In this document: in pieces, positions 1 to 11,217 of the stretch
Numbering within the stretch: the stretch's first letter is position 1
How the letters are laid out: every line of letters starts with the position of its first letter
NCBI RefSeq assembly: GCF_041146395.1
Contig: NC_090989.1
Location: 283,742,343 to 283,806,342 of the forward strand
DNA from: Eulemur rufifrons
Lineage: Eukaryota; Chordata; Mammalia; Primates; Lemuridae
Direction: 5' to 3'
Length of the DNA: 64,000 nucleotides
Program-made: the position numbers and the translations under genes
Notes under the pieces: generated by a model
Told to the model about the DNA's origin: nothing
Seen by the model: the letters and a program-made list of their open reading frames with translations, nothing else
Database searches by the model: none

Positions 1-1465
1 GAGACCCATCGGGCCAGCCGGTCCCCTCAATGCCAGCTGCAAAGGAAGACAGGACATGCTGAGGAAGGGGCGAGGCCAGCAGGGAAGGGGCAGACTGGAC
101 AGGGGAAGGAATGAGGCTCTGCGGGCAAAGGTCCCCTGATCTCCCGGGAGCCCAGCCACCTTACTGCCATGGGGCTCTCTGTGCCACCTGAGCGCAGCTG
201 GGGTCGGCGCCCACCTCCTCCCTTTGGGGGCCCCATGAGCTCCTTCCTCTCTGTCCCCACCCCCACAGCGAGGGCCGCTCTCCGCCCTTCACCGTGGCTG
301 AACTGGAAACAAGCCTCCCTGTCCAGGTGGGGGCAGGGGATGCTTCCCACAGAGCCCAGGTCGACTTTGTTTCCCAGGAGGCGCTTTGATCACACTCCAG
401 TGATGGGGGAGGTGTTCAGGGGGGTGGGAAACCCACACTGCCTGGGCTGTCACCCACGACGCCATCCGGATGTGACCCCACCTGCCACCTCTCAGGCTCA
501 ACCTGCTTTCCCGAAGCAGCGCTTCTGCTCCTGCTATGTGACTCTGTTTCCCCAGCAAGACGCCATTTTTATTGCAGAAGATTATTTTGCATTATGAAAT
601 CCTACAGGCCCCTCACACTCAGCTTCAATTAAAATACCCACCGACGAGAGGCCGGCCAGGCAGGCCCAAGTCAATAAATCCAGCACAGGTAATGGGGTTT
701 GTTACGCACCGTGTTGCATCACTCGGGCAATTTGTTCCATAGCAACAACCCGATACCTACGCTGTCCTGCAATTACCCATGCGCTCTGCTCATTAACATC
801 TACTCCGGCCGCGCGGGAGCCACATAAATATTCCTCAAACGAGGGATATTCAGCAGCTTCCTTGCGCTCCACTGAAGGATCACCCGCCCACCCCACCCGC
901 GGGGCGGCGTCTACTCCTGCCGCGGGCGATCGCCAAGGCAGCTCGCTGATTGGCCAACTTGCAACATGGAAGCAAATGCTCCTCTGCAGACCCTACTCCT
1001 GGGGATCCCCCAGGCCGAGAGCCAGCTTTGGGGCCCAAGGGGTCTCGCCCAGAGGTGCCCGGCTGTACCCAGCCCCAGCCTAGGAGCTTGAGGCAGCCCC
1101 GGGGCACCACTCCCAGGAGCCACCGCGGTGTCTCTGTGCATCCCGGAGCCCAGCAGAGAGCCCGCGTTCAGGGGAGGGCGGCCAAGGGCAGAAGTGGGCC
1201 CGTCAGGTCAGAGGTAACGGAGGGGCCCGGAGGCCCTCACAGAGTTAGAGCCTGGACCCTCAGAGAGGACAAGGAACCCTGAGAAACCTCTCCATTCCCC
1301 AGGTGCGCACAGGACACGGAGGACTGGATGCTCCCACTCCAGACCCACGGGCAGGCACGAGGGGTCGGGGAGGCACCTGCCCTGCAACAGGCCTGAGCCA
1401 GGCCCAGTCCCGTCAGCCCACGAGTGGGACCCTGACCCCTCAGCACCCGGGACCCGCACACTCAC
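1..1465 (-). other. COL5A1: Intron 13 (partial)
   Basis: This is the 5' part of the intron that follows exon 13 in gene order; it runs off the left edge. Exon 14 was looked for (triplets after LALRGPAG) and not seen. Most is GC-rich without recognised repeats. An island around 545-960 is AT-richer and motif-rich and is listed separately. Confidence 0.85.
545..960. promoter_or_regulatory. Candidate intronic regulatory island (RFX-like and C/EBP-ATF-like motifs)
   Basis: A stretch of unique, AT-richer sequence interrupts GC-rich intron. It contains GTTCCATAGCAAC at 734-746, resembling an RFX X-box palindrome, and TTGCATCA at 714-721, whose complement TGATGCAA matches the C/EBP-ATF composite element bound by ATF4-C/EBP dimers. 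TCAATTAAAA and GTCAATAAATC are homeodomain-like. A short CpG-rich piece with CCGCGG and GCGATCGC follows at 895-935. Function is inferred only from motif density. Confidence 0.35.
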
Positions 1466-1558
1466 CCTGGCCTGCTGGAGGATGGCTTGCGCCTGGGACT
1501 CCTGGGCTGAGACCATGGGGCCTTTGGAGCCTGCGTCACCACCACCGCCAAATCGGAA
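1466..1558 (-). CDS. COL5A1: COL5A1 exon 13: NC2 linker before the main triple helix
   Basis: This 93-base exon (31 codons, phase 0) follows a CCTGCAG acceptor and ends at AGG|GTGAGT. It encodes [16 protein letters not shown] and [15 protein letters not shown], the non-triplet linker between COL2 and the 1000-residue main helix; it is identical to human. The fourth Gly of the GGGG run corresponds by exon-length counting to human Gly530, the site of a known G530S variant discussed as a modifier in Ehlers-Danlos families; glycine is present here. The next exon (LALRGPAG in human) is not in the window. Confidence 0.96.
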
Positions 1559-3007
1559 CTGCAGGTGCAAGACGAGTGTCACCAGGGTGCACTGATGTTG
1601 AGCCCGGGCCGGACCCCAGGCCAAGGCCATGCCCACAGTCCTCCTGGGTGACCGCAGAGCCTTGGAGCGTCTGGTGTGGCACCCTCTGGCCCCAGACCCT
1701 ATCACAAACACTGTCCACCCCAAGGGTGTGGAAATGCCCCCAACCCCCATCAATTTCAGCCCCAGGGACCCCTGGAGACCCCCTCCTCGTGTCCAGGAAG
1801 CCCTTGCTGGTGTCCAGAGCGTCTCGCCCTGAGACCCCACAGCCCCCAGGTATTGCTGAGAAAAGCCAAGGGCAGAATGGAATTGGCTGCATGGAGGAGG
1901 CCTGGGAAAGATGTCCCCGCCCCGAGACGGGGCTCCCTGACGGTGCCCAGCCCCTGGGCGCCAGATGGGCAGGCAGCACGGTGTCCGGGAAGGCAAACCT
2001 CAGTCACAAGACTGACGCACGAGACCACCTGGTGCCCTGGGAGAGGTCCTCACCCTCCCAGCCGGCTCCCCATGAAGGAGATGGTTTCGTCCCTTCAGCA
2101 GACCCCCAAGCTCAGGGGAAGGTCAAGTTCAGGGAGGGCCTGAGTGGTGGGTGGAATGCCCACACAGCTTTCTTTCAGACAGAGGGACCCATTCCCTCTT
2201 GGAGCTCAACCCTCGCCAGTGCCTGGGGACAGACGGGCACCTTGTCCACGCAGCCCATCCGCCCCGTCAGTGGGACACCCCCAGGAGCCCAGCTGGCTGA
2301 GCCTGGGCGTTGGGTGGCTCACGGCTATCGGGGGGAGCCCGAGGCACTCCCTCCTGTAAAATGTACCTTGGGGTACGATGGAGATGGTGCCTTTATCAGG
2401 GACCCCAAGAAAAAGCCTGAGAACCAAATGTCACCACCTCCCATATATGCCCTCGAAAGGGGAGCCCCTGTGAGCTTCCCGCCTTCTCCACACAGGCCCG
2501 TCATGAGGGCTGGGGTGCTCGGGGCTGAGAGGCAGGGAGGTGCACCCAGCAGGGTGACTGCCCACCACGGGGTGCTCACGTCAGGGGACGCGCTGGACCC
2601 TGGGGGCCAGGCCAGGCTGCCTGCGAGCCGCCCTCTGAGCCCCCAGGGGTCCATCTGTGGAGCAGAGGTCGGAGGCCTCCTCCTCCACTCTGCCACGGAC
2701 ACAGAAAACAGGGGTCTGGGCCTCATTTGGTCACGCTGCCTAGATCCAAATCTAGAAAGTTCCAGAGTAGAACCACCATGGCTACAAAATCTGACAGATG
2801 ACCAAAGAGGTGGCTTCCAAGGCCACACCTTGGCTGGCTCCTGTTGACAAGCACGGTTGGTTCCCTGGGAGCTGAGTGCTTGACCCTGCGTGGCAGGGAG
2901 GGAGAAAGGCCGCCCATGCCAAGAACCCAGTTTCACGAGCTCACGACCTGGGCCCCCCCCCAGTGGTCCCGCCCTCCCAGCCGCCCACCCACAGGCCAGG
3001 TACTCAC
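1559..3007 (-). other. COL5A1: Intron 12
   Basis: GC-rich intron of 1449 bases with normal GT and AG ends on the minus strand. Long open frames cross it on both strands because stops are rare in this composition. I recognise no interspersed repeat, RNA gene or conserved island in it. Confidence 0.9.
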
Positions 3008-3082
3008 CGGCAGCATGAGCATGGTCCCGGGGGGGCCGGGCAGCCCATCGGCCCCAGGAAGGCCTGGGCGTCCAGGGGGACC
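3008..3082 (-). CDS. COL5A1: COL5A1 exon 12: end of COL2 helix
   Basis: This 75-base exon (25 codons, phase 0) follows a long pyrimidine tract and CCACAG and ends at CCG|GTGAGT. It encodes [21 protein letters not shown], then LMLP. Together with exons 10 and 11 it gives 16 uninterrupted triplets (17 counting GTM). LMLP begins the non-collagenous NC2 linker before the main helix. All residues match human as I recall it. Confidence 0.96.
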
Positions 3083-5136
3083 CTGTGGAGGAGGGGAAAG
3101 GAAGGTTGGGTCAGCGAGCGGCCAGGGCAGGCCGGGCTGTGGTGAGAACAGGGGGGTGGAAGACGTGGCCCACCCGGGAAACACCCTGAAAGTGCACAGA
3201 GGGTGCAGGATCCCATGGCAGGGAATGTTCCAGAAACCCCAGCTCAGAGAAGGGAGGGACATGGCTGTGAGCTGAGGTTCAGAAAAGGCAGAGGGTGAGG
3301 AGGGAGGGAGGCCTGGCTGGGTCTCAAGGAATTCAGGGAGAAGAGAGACGGGAGGTCACCTTGCACGGGGGGAGGGGGGGTCAGCCCCGTCATTCTAGGA
3401 ACCCCCTCCCTGGTTTTACACCAACAGGAAACAAGAACTGGAGCCTCAAAGGCCCAGTTCCGCCCATGCTGCCCGCGGGGGCTCAGCCTGCATCTGGCTC
3501 CACCCGCGGCCTGGGGTTGCTCAGACGGAAGCCGGGACCAGGTGTCCACGCGCTTTGACAGACGCGTGCGGGAATGCAAATGGCACGGTGCCCTCGCCAG
3601 ACCCGCTAATGTGGTCTCTAAGGCAGGACTCGACAGACATCCCAGGACTGGACTCTCTAGAGAAATCCGGCCAGTTTCGGGACTGTGCGATGCAAAACCA
3701 GGGAGTGGCTGGCTTTCAGCACCACACGTCCTCACCCGCCATTCCGCTGGCGCAGGGAGCTGGGCTAGGCCGCAGCCCTGACACCAGCAGAGCTCGAGTT
3801 ATGCAAGAACAGCAGCCCTCCCTGTGGCCTGTCTGGGACAGTGGCTCCGTGGCAGAGGAGGAGGCAGGCCAGCTCAGTACTCCAGAGGCCAGCCAAGCCC
3901 CCGACTCCTGCCATGTCCCTTGCTACAGAGCCAGACGTCCCTCCTCTGGGCGCCCGAAGCCCTGGCCCTGAGAAGCAACGTTGCGGAGAATCTTCCTGTA
4001 TGGCCCAGTCTGACCGGGACAGTGCTCAGAGGTCACCCAGACACAGAATGACAACTCTTCTCCCTACTAGCCCAAATCCTATTCCTGTGAAGGTCACCCT
4101 TGGCACTCACCTGGCCCCTCCCCAGCACATGCCCCATGAAGGGTGACGAGCTCCCCCTCACCTCCTGCCCAGGAGGACCGGGCTGTTGTGAGAACCCCGA
4201 GGTCCGGCCACGGTTTACTCTCCCGGAACCCGCCCAGTCTTCCTGGGGCCACGAGGCCTCCACCTCACCGCCCTGAGCACTGCTGCAAAGCCACCGGGCA
4301 CTGACACAAGATGCCCCCAGACAAGTCCCCGCACAGTTGCCTCTGAAGGCAGGGTCAGGGTCAGGGCCAGGGCCCCTAGCCGTGGGCACCCTGACGTCAC
4401 ACACCGCCTCCCATGTGACCCACAAATACCTGCAAGTCCACACCCCGCTCCGGGCCGTGGGCCAGGCCCTGGGATAACACCCACCCAGAGCCACACATGC
4501 CTGCTCCTCTCAGCCCCGCCTGCCACTCCTGGTCCCATCGTGTCACACTCACAGTCACCAGGACAGCACAAAACACAACAGCAGAAAGAGAAAACACAAG
4601 GGCCCTGCCACAAGGACCCACCAGGCTGCAGTACTCAGAGCGCCCACCAGGTGTCACACGGGAACCGCGGTGGCACAGCTTCATTCCCACCCCCCCCACC
4701 CCGCCCCCGACACAAGGACATGTCCTCTGACCCTGGGCCAGGAGGGGTGAGTGGGGAGGGTCGAGACCCGCAGAGGTCTCCAGCAGAGGAGGGACAAGGC
4801 GGGCTCCGGGCAGCGAGGCTGTGCCCGGCAAGGACACAGACGGCGCAGGAGCTCTGCCGCTGCCACTGCTGGGACCCAGCGGGCAGCCTCGCGCCCACGG
4901 GGCTCGCTCCTCCCGGAACCGCCTGGCCCCGGCACGGGGCTGAGCAACAGCCGACCTCTAGGGGTGTCTGAAGGGGGCTGGTGCTAGCAGCACCCGGGTC
5001 AGGGCCAATTTGAAGACGGAAATCAATGTGCCTGCTGTCACCTCCACACCCAGGGACAAACTGAGCCACAGAGCAGGGAGGATGCAGGGACAGCCCCACC
5101 GCGTGGTAATCTCAGGGACCCGAGTCAACCTCTCAC
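3083..5136 (-). other. COL5A1: Intron 11
   Basis: Intron of 2054 bases, GC-rich throughout. A C-rich run occurs at about 4686-4712. No clear repeat family or RNA is recognised. The pyrimidine tract before exon 12 spans about 3085-3103 on the plus strand as G/A-rich sequence. Confidence 0.9.
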
Positions 5137-5199
5137 CCTTTCTCCAGGGTCACCGACTTGGCCTACAGGACCAGTGGTTCCGGGAGGTCCAGGAAGACC
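5137..5199 (-). CDS. COL5A1: COL5A1 exon 11: COL2 helix
   Basis: This 63-base exon (21 codons, phase 0) follows the acceptor TTCTAG and ends at AGG|GTGAGA. It encodes seven perfect Gly-X-Y triplets, [21 protein letters not shown]. Human has Met and Thr at two Y positions (GTM, GPT) where Thr and Val appear here. It is separated from exon 10 by only 228 bases, the shortest intron in the window. Confidence 0.95.
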
Positions 5200-5427
5200 C
5201 TAGAATGAAAAATAAAGTCAGCACGGAGTTAAAGATGCAGGACAGGCAAAGCCCCTCCCACCAGGCTCAGCCAAGGTGCAGGTGGGGGCCGGGACCGCTA
5301 GGCTCCAGGTGTCTGCAACAGGGGCGAACCCCCTCTCCTCCATCCAAGAGATTTGAGGGGTGTCACCACCCCTGCCCCACCAAGAGCGCCTCCCTCAAGT
5401 CACAGGAAAATAAAACCTGATACTCAC
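5200..5427 (-). other. COL5A1: Intron 10
   Basis: Short intron of 228 bases between two collagen exons. Nothing beyond splice signals is recognised. Confidence 0.9.
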
Positions 5428-5469
5428 GGCGGGGCCTTCTGGGCCAGGCGGCCCCTCGACGAGCATGCC
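5428..5469 (-). CDS. COL5A1: COL5A1 exon 10: COL2 interruption and restart of triplets
   Basis: This very small exon of 42 bases (14 codons, phase 0) has a CTTCCAG acceptor and a GTGAGT donor. It encodes GMLVEGPPGPEGPA. GMLVE completes the break in the triplet pattern begun in exon 9, and GPP GPE GPA restarts the helix. Human has Ile instead of Val. The reading is supported by the conserved frame on both sides and by position between exons 9 and 11. Confidence 0.95.
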
Positions 5470-8400
5470 CTGGAAGGGACAGAGAGAGGCGAGTGAGACC
5501 CGGCCGCCCTCCCAACACCCGGCCCCAGCTGTCTGCACAGCCTCCAGCTGGGTGGCCGAGAGGCCCACAGACCCCGGCCCCTGGGCAGCTCCTGGCTGTC
5601 CTGGTGGGCTCACGGGCAGCAGAGTCTCCAACAGGGGCTGTGCTGGGGGCCGCAGTGACTGTCCCCCTGGCATCCCAAGGCTGAACAACAAGCCCTGGCC
5701 AGTGGCCAGTGACTGAGAGGCTCCCGTAAGAGCAGAAGCGAGAGAAGCATCTGAAGATGCCACGACGGGGGAGGGACCCGACCACCGGGCTGCCTGGTCT
5801 GCCGCCCGAGGGAGGGGTGGACCCCAGGACACGGGGTGGGGAGGGGGGCCGGTGGATCCGGGGAGATGAGGGAAAGAGGCATCCCAGGCCCCAGGCTGGA
5901 TTTCTGTCCCCAGCCAGGACAACTGTCAGGCCTGGTGCTGTGGCCTCCAGCCCTCTCCTCCCTCTGGGTGGTAAATGCTTCCTCCCGCGCACACAGCAGC
6001 AGCCCAGAGCACGTGGGGCGCCCGGCCACATCCACCTGGGTGCTCAGCTGCCCTCCCTCCCCAGTCACCCCCTCACCATCAAGGCCCACCTGCCTGGAGC
6101 CGCCACCTCGCTCGCTCTAACCCTAAATGGGGACAAGACCTCCTGCCCCTCAGTTGCCTGAGCCCCAGGAGAGGCGACGTGGGCAGCGACGTGGGCAGCG
6201 ACGTGGGCAGCAGTGGGACCGGGGGCTACAGCTCCCTGCTGGACAGAGACCCTGGCCCAGGAGGCTCTCTCCGCTCTGGGACCCCCATTTCCAGCCCCTA
6301 TTCCAGGGCAGGGCTTCTCCCTTCACTTCTGACCTGTCAGTGCCAGGGTCGGGCACCCCCTGCCCTACATGTCCTTCATGTTCCACGCCCACTTCGGGGG
6401 ATCGGAGGCAACGTGCTCCCGCCCGGGGGGGGGGCGGGGAAGGGAATCCCACCCGGCAGGATCTGCACACTGAGAGGGCAGCAGGATGGCACCTGGGACC
6501 CCGCACGCCGGGCTGGACGTGCGAGGAGCTTCTCCCGCATGCTGCACGGTATAGCCACGTGTGGGGCAACGAATGGTGGTGCCCCCTCCCCGTTAATTCC
6601 TGTGACCCCCGGAGCAGGGTGAGAGGGCACAGCACCAGGAAGGTCTCCCTGTCTTCCCTTCCTCCAGACCAAGGAGAAACCAGCACGGCCACACTTGGGG
6701 TGACTCTGCTGCGAAAGGGAGCAGCGCTCTTGGGGAGCCCGGGCAGGTGCCGTGGTTTGCACGCGGCCCTCAAAGTTCACGCTGGGAACCTAAGCCCCAG
6801 GGCAGCAGCGCGGGGAGGCGGAGCCTTTGCCAAGTGACCAGGCCCTGAGGGCTCTGCCTTCAAGCACAGACTGACGCCGTGTTGTGGGAGTGGGTTCATT
6901 GTAAAGGAGAGTTTGGCTCCCTTCTCTCTCTCCCGCCTTCTGCCGCGTCATGACGCAGCACGAGGCCTCGCCAGACCCCGTGCCACGCTCGTGGGTGTCC
7001 CAGCCTGCAGAGCCACGAGCCAATGAACTTCCGCTCGTTGTCAACTACCCGGCTGTGGTGCTCTGCTACAGCGGCACAAGGCGACCAAGACAGCACACCG
7101 CCAGTGACGAAAGGGTGTGCCCGGCAGAGAAGTGCGGCCGCCAGCAGGCTGGGCACCACAGGCTGGTGACGGACACACAGTCAGGGGGCTGCAGAGCTCC
7201 CCAGCACCCCCCATTCTGCCCAGCAGGGCTCCCCAGTCACGGGGAAGATGTACGCTGTGTTCACACAGACGTACATTCAGAGAAACACGTGTACGGATGA
7301 TACATACAGAGAGTTCAGCCAAACAGCCTCTGAAACCCCAGCTTCCCACTTCCCCTCTGACAACGACAGCCGGGAAGGCTCAGCACATGAGCTGGGATTA
7401 AGTGGGAAACCACTGGCCACGCAAGGCCCGGGGGCCGCAGCTGTCTTCCCAGACACACACGCCGTTGTTCTCGGGGAACTGGGGCGAGGCGGGCGGGGAT
7501 CTCCCGAGAGATCTGACCCCAGATGGCTCCAGCTCGGCTTGGGAAGGAAGCTGGGAATGGCCGGGTGCACGGGTACAGCAGAGGGGATTCCTGGACCTTC
7601 CCAGGCAGAGCTGTGGCCAGTTCCACACCCAGCCCAGCCCAGCACCACCGCCAGCCACAGGGGCCACCAGGGCAGCAGCACGAGGGGGGGGTCTCGCCAT
7701 GGTTGATAAAACTGCACCACATCCTGGCAATTTGCCAAGAGGGCGCTTAGGTGCTCTTACCACAGAGAAAGTAAGAAAGGACGTGAGGGGACGGGTATGC
7801 CACTTTGCTCGAGGTAGCGGTCACTCCACCATATATACATACACCAACGTAAGTACAGCAAACATCGTTAATCACATGCGATTTAGAAAAAGAAATAAAA
7901 GATCTCAGACTTTGCTGAAGTCAAAACAATGCTTAACCAAGGTCCACCCATCTGTCAAACAACACATTAAAAAACGAAAAAAACAACAGCAGAAGGTGGA
8001 GATGGAGATTCAGATGCCCCTGAGGGACGCCCACCAGCTGGCCTAAGCCCCTGGGTCTGGCCCTGCCCGGGCCCTGAGGTCCGGCACAGCTGAAGCACCG
8101 GGGCTGAGAAACCGGCCTCCCCCCAGCTGAGTGGATTCTTGTCCTTTTAAGGAGCCTCTGGCCGGGCCGCCAGGGAGCGGGTGCATCTGAGCGGGAAGGG
8201 GCCCGGCCCGTGTGTGGTATGGGTGCACTGCCCGAAAGGGACACCGTGTGAGCAGGTGCCGGGAGGACAGGGGACGAGTCTCCCAGGACTGGGCCATCTG
8301 TTCACGTGCGGCTAAGACTCTGAGGCCATCTGGCGATGCTCCGGGCTGAGAAATTCCAACTATGTACGTGCTCTCTCCAGGGGACCAGCCAAAGGCCCAG

Positions 8401-9356
8401 GGACACTCTGAGCAGGCAGGGGCTGGGAAAGAGTGACTGCCGGCTGGGGGAGGAGGACTTTCCTTAACGCATCCAGATGGTCCCGTTTTCCCCCCAGCGA
8501 AGAGGAGATGGGATTTCTGGAGCCGCGTTTGCGCTGGACCACGTCTGCTGCCTCAGCCCGCACCTCCAGCAACACCGCCCCCACCCCCTGCCACCGCCCG
8601 GCCCAGCGGATCACAGCGCGTCTCGCCTGTGGGGTGTCCAGCCCCTGACCTCGGCACCTCTGAGACCCCAGGGTGGGCCCCATGAGGGACAAGGACGTCC
8701 CAGCACAGGGAGGGGCCCCCACCAAACCCACCGACCCAGGAGGGGCATTGGGAACATCCCGTCACAGTCCCACATTGCGAGACACCAAGTCACCCATGAC
8801 CCCACTGCCTAACCCAGTGGGCTTCACTCAGCAGGGATCTCGGCACAGGGCTGTTTTGTGTAACTCCCTTGGCGAGGCTCCAAGCAGCCCTCCAGGTTCA
8901 AGTTGCAGCAAACTTACTCCAAGTGGATGCGTAAAGGCGTGGACAGGCGGAGCCGTGGCTGACCACTCCCGCCCCACGGCCTCAGCAGACTCACAGCGAA
9001 CCCCCGCCCGCCACCTGCCGCCCTCCGCCCGCCACCTGCCTCCTTCTAAAACGTTTCAAGTCCTTTGTATCCCAGGTAAGACTGATACCACGAGGCACCC
9101 AGACTTGCGTCCAGGGCAGAGTCTTGATCAGTGCATACCCACCCCCTCCCTCAAGGCCTAGAACATTCTCCCCCCCTCCGGGGCTCTCCACGAGTCTCAG
9201 TGACAAGCAGGGTGGGCAGCCTGTGAGGTCAGGTGGCTCCTTGCACTGACGAGTGCACAGCGGCGCAGAGCACCCAGGGGCCTGGTCGCACCCCACATGC
9301 CCACACGCCCCCCAGCAGCAGACGCCCGTCCAAGAGGGGCAGGAAAACGTCCTCAC
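5470..9356 (-). other. COL5A1: Intron 9
   Basis: Intron of 3887 bases. It holds a 12-bp tandem triplication at 6174-6211 (unit close to GACGTGGGCAGC) and a direct duplication near 8999-9044 (GCCCGCCACCTGCC). An AT-rich island at about 7790-7985 includes ATATATACATACACC and a purine-rich run. No interspersed repeat is recognised with confidence. Confidence 0.85.
6174..6211. repeat. 12-bp tandem repeat, three copies
   Basis: The unit GACGTGGGCAGC repeats three times without mismatch, then degenerates. It lies in intron 9. Confidence 0.85.
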
Positions 9357-9413
9357 CGGCTCGATGATCGCTGGTTCTCCCTTTTGGCCTTTCTCGCCGC
9401 GAGGTCCTCCAAT
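9357..9413 (-). CDS. COL5A1: COL5A1 exon 9: first Gly-X-Y triplets of COL2
   Basis: This 57-base exon (19 codons, phase 0) has an ATCTCCAG acceptor and a GTGAGG donor. It encodes IGGPRGEKGQKGEPAIIEP, identical to human as I recall it. Four Gly-X-Y triplets (GPR GEK GQK GEP) start the short N-terminal collagenous domain. AIIEP belongs to the interruption that continues into exon 10. It sits 376 bases from exon 8, while the next exon is 3.9 kb further on. Confidence 0.96.
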
Positions 9414-9789
9414 CTGGAGATGGTAGATACGGAGGGAGAGAGAATGAGAGAGAGGGAAGAAGGAAGTCCACGTGACGCAAACCCGCGGACTCGGCAAAGC
9501 CACGGCGCCTCTCACAGCCAGGCCTCTTCCCCGGGCCCAGACCAGGCCTCTTCCCCGGGCCCAGAAGGGCCAGCGTGAGCGAGAAGGCAGGCAAGTCCCC
9601 AAGGCCACACGGCAGATGGGGGACAAACGGCTGCTACAGGGCCGTGCAGCGGTGCAGACTGTGCCACCGCCGCACTCTTCCCCGTCACACCCTGAGCGCT
9701 GAGAGCTCTGCACGAGGACGGCTGAGGGATGGCACACACACCCCTGCGCCCACCCAGCCCTGCCCTGGGAGGTGCCCGTGCCCTCTCAC
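9414..9789 (-). other. COL5A1: Intron 8, with a 24-bp direct duplication
   Basis: Intron of 376 bases. The segment CCAGGCCTCTTCCCCGGGCC occurs twice in direct succession at about 9518-9565. No other element is recognised. Confidence 0.85.
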
Positions 9790-9957
9790 CCCTTCGTAGA
9801 TGGTGTCCTGGTTCGCTGGCATCCCAGGCCCGATCTCCGAGGGGGAGATGGTGGGGTCGTAGTACGGGTCGTAGTAGTTCTCGTCGAGGTTCCGGATGGT
9901 TTCTTCGGTAAACTCCCCCTCCAAGTCGTCCCTTCCTTCCCCGGGAGATGGAGCTGG
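9790..9957 (-). CDS. COL5A1: COL5A1 exon 8: variable region end
   Basis: This 168-base exon (56 codons, phase 0) lies between a CCCTGCAG acceptor and a GTGAGA donor. It encodes [40 protein letters not shown] and [16 protein letters not shown]. The NYYDPYYDP block is a third tyrosine/aspartate cluster and is strongly conserved. [16 protein letters not shown] leads directly into the first Gly-X-Y triplets encoded by exon 9. In the mature fibril this region is the hinge between the acidic projection and the short COL2 helix. Apparent differences from human are Ser for Pro in PAPSPGEG, Arg for Ala before DDLEGE, and Ile for Ser in DPTISPS. Confidence 0.96.
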
Positions 9958-10977
9958 CTGCAGGGCACAGGAGGGAGCAGCAGCGTCACCCGGGAGAGGG
10001 CGGCCTCTGACAGGCACCGTGCCGCACCACGGACACCAGGTGAGCTGGACAGAGACCACGCCCTGCTCGGGCTCTAGGCCCAACACCCTCAGGACTTCAA
10101 GGCCACACAACTGGAGTCTGGAGTCCCACCTGTGGGACAAGGTCCTGGGGCCCCTGGTAGCCACTTTACTACCTACTTCCTCCCACAATGAGGAACATCA
10201 ACCCAAACCTGCCCAGGGCGCCGCGGCACCCCACGCCAGCTGCACCACACACCCATGGCCTCCAGGTCTCGAGATGACACGTCCCTGACCCCACGACCAC
10301 AGACACAGGGGTTTGGACCCCTTGGAACCAGGTGTCCTGGCCGGCACTGAAGAACCCAGCATCACACGGGCGCGATCTCTGAGCGCCTGTTACGCGCTGT
10401 GCTGTGGGAGATTCCTCCCCAGCCCAAAGACCCCACCGGCCGTGGAGGCGGCAGTGCCCGTGCCGTGTTGTGAGTGAGCACCGAGATCCAGAGGGGAGAG
10501 GTCACTCTCCAAGGTCACGGGCAGGATTTCAAGCCAGGCTTCCTGATGGGAGGCCCAGTAACCAACGATGCCTGGCCTCACGGTCACAGCTGTCTGCCCA
10601 GATCCTGGCTCACAGGCCTGTCTGGCCCTACCGTTCCCCGGCCACAGGTGGGGACTCTATGTCTAAGCAGGTCTCTCCCTGTCAGTCTCCACCCAAACCC
10701 AGGGAGACCTGTGGGCTGGGGCCAGTTCGCAGATGAGAGCACTGAGTAACTCAGCGCAACAGAGATTCCAAACTTGCCGGGCAACAGCATCCCCTGGGGA
10801 GCACTGAAATAGCCCCGCTGCAAAGAGCCAAGGGCCACGGCTGGCGGGCGTGGGGACACAGAGGCCACCCACGGACACTCCAGGTGGAACGGAGAAAGGA
10901 GGCAGCTCAGGGTCCTGACCCTGCCCTGGCCCTTCTGCCTTCCCCAGGACCAAGCTGACCAGAAGGAAAGAAATTAC
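9958..10977 (-). other. COL5A1: Intron 7
   Basis: Intron of 1020 bases. It holds a MIR-like fragment at about 10468-10560 and a second region around 10720-10815 with MIR-like and possibly MER5-like text (GCATCCCCTGGGGAGC). The rest is GC-rich unique sequence. Confidence 0.85.
10468..10560 (-). mobile_element. MIR SINE fragment
   Basis: GAGATCCAGAGGGGAGAGG, then CACTCTCCAAGGTCACGGGC and AGCCAGGCTTCCTG follow the antisense pattern of a MIR core (GAGGCTCAGAGAGG, CCAAGGTCACACAGC, AGCCAGGATTCGAAC). It is old and diverged. Confidence 0.5.
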
Positions 10978-11217
10978 GTTGGAGGCGTTGGCGGTGTCAA
11001 CAGTGCTGGTGGGAATCTCGGCGCCTGCGCTGGGGTCGGTGGGCTGGTCGGGGTTCTCCACGCCCTCGCCGTAGTTGAGGTCATCGAAAGGGGAGGCCGT
11101 GTAGTAGTCCTCGCTGGGCACGTAGTCGTAGTCCACTATGCCAGGGTCCTCTTCCTCCCCAGCCCTCTCGCTGGTCTCGGGTGTAGGGGCGGCGTCCGTG
11201 GGGGGCAGGGTCAGCTC
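10978..11217 (-). CDS. COL5A1: COL5A1 exon 7: variable region, acidic middle segment
   Basis: This 240-base exon (80 codons, phase 0) starts after a GCCCAG acceptor and ends at AAC|GTAATT. It encodes [59 protein letters not shown] and [20 protein letters not shown] followed by Asn. Its length equals the human exon, but many residues differ (for example [13 protein letters not shown] against PYDDLTYGEGEEN as I recall human), so composition and length are kept while sequence drifts. The NAS sequon at the end corresponds to NSS in human. Another tyrosine cluster ([11 protein letters not shown]) is present. The donor GTAATT is weak at positions +5 and +6. Confidence 0.95.

Noticed and set aside
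1..1465. COL5A1 exon 14
   Set aside because: No segment encoding LALRGPAG followed by Gly-X-Y triplets with splice sites was found on the minus strand, so it is taken to lie outside the window.
1303..2847. 514-codon plus-strand open frame
   Set aside because: It is antisense to exon 13 and introns 12-13, is GC-rich with random-looking composition and has no domain signature; long frames without stops are common at this base composition.
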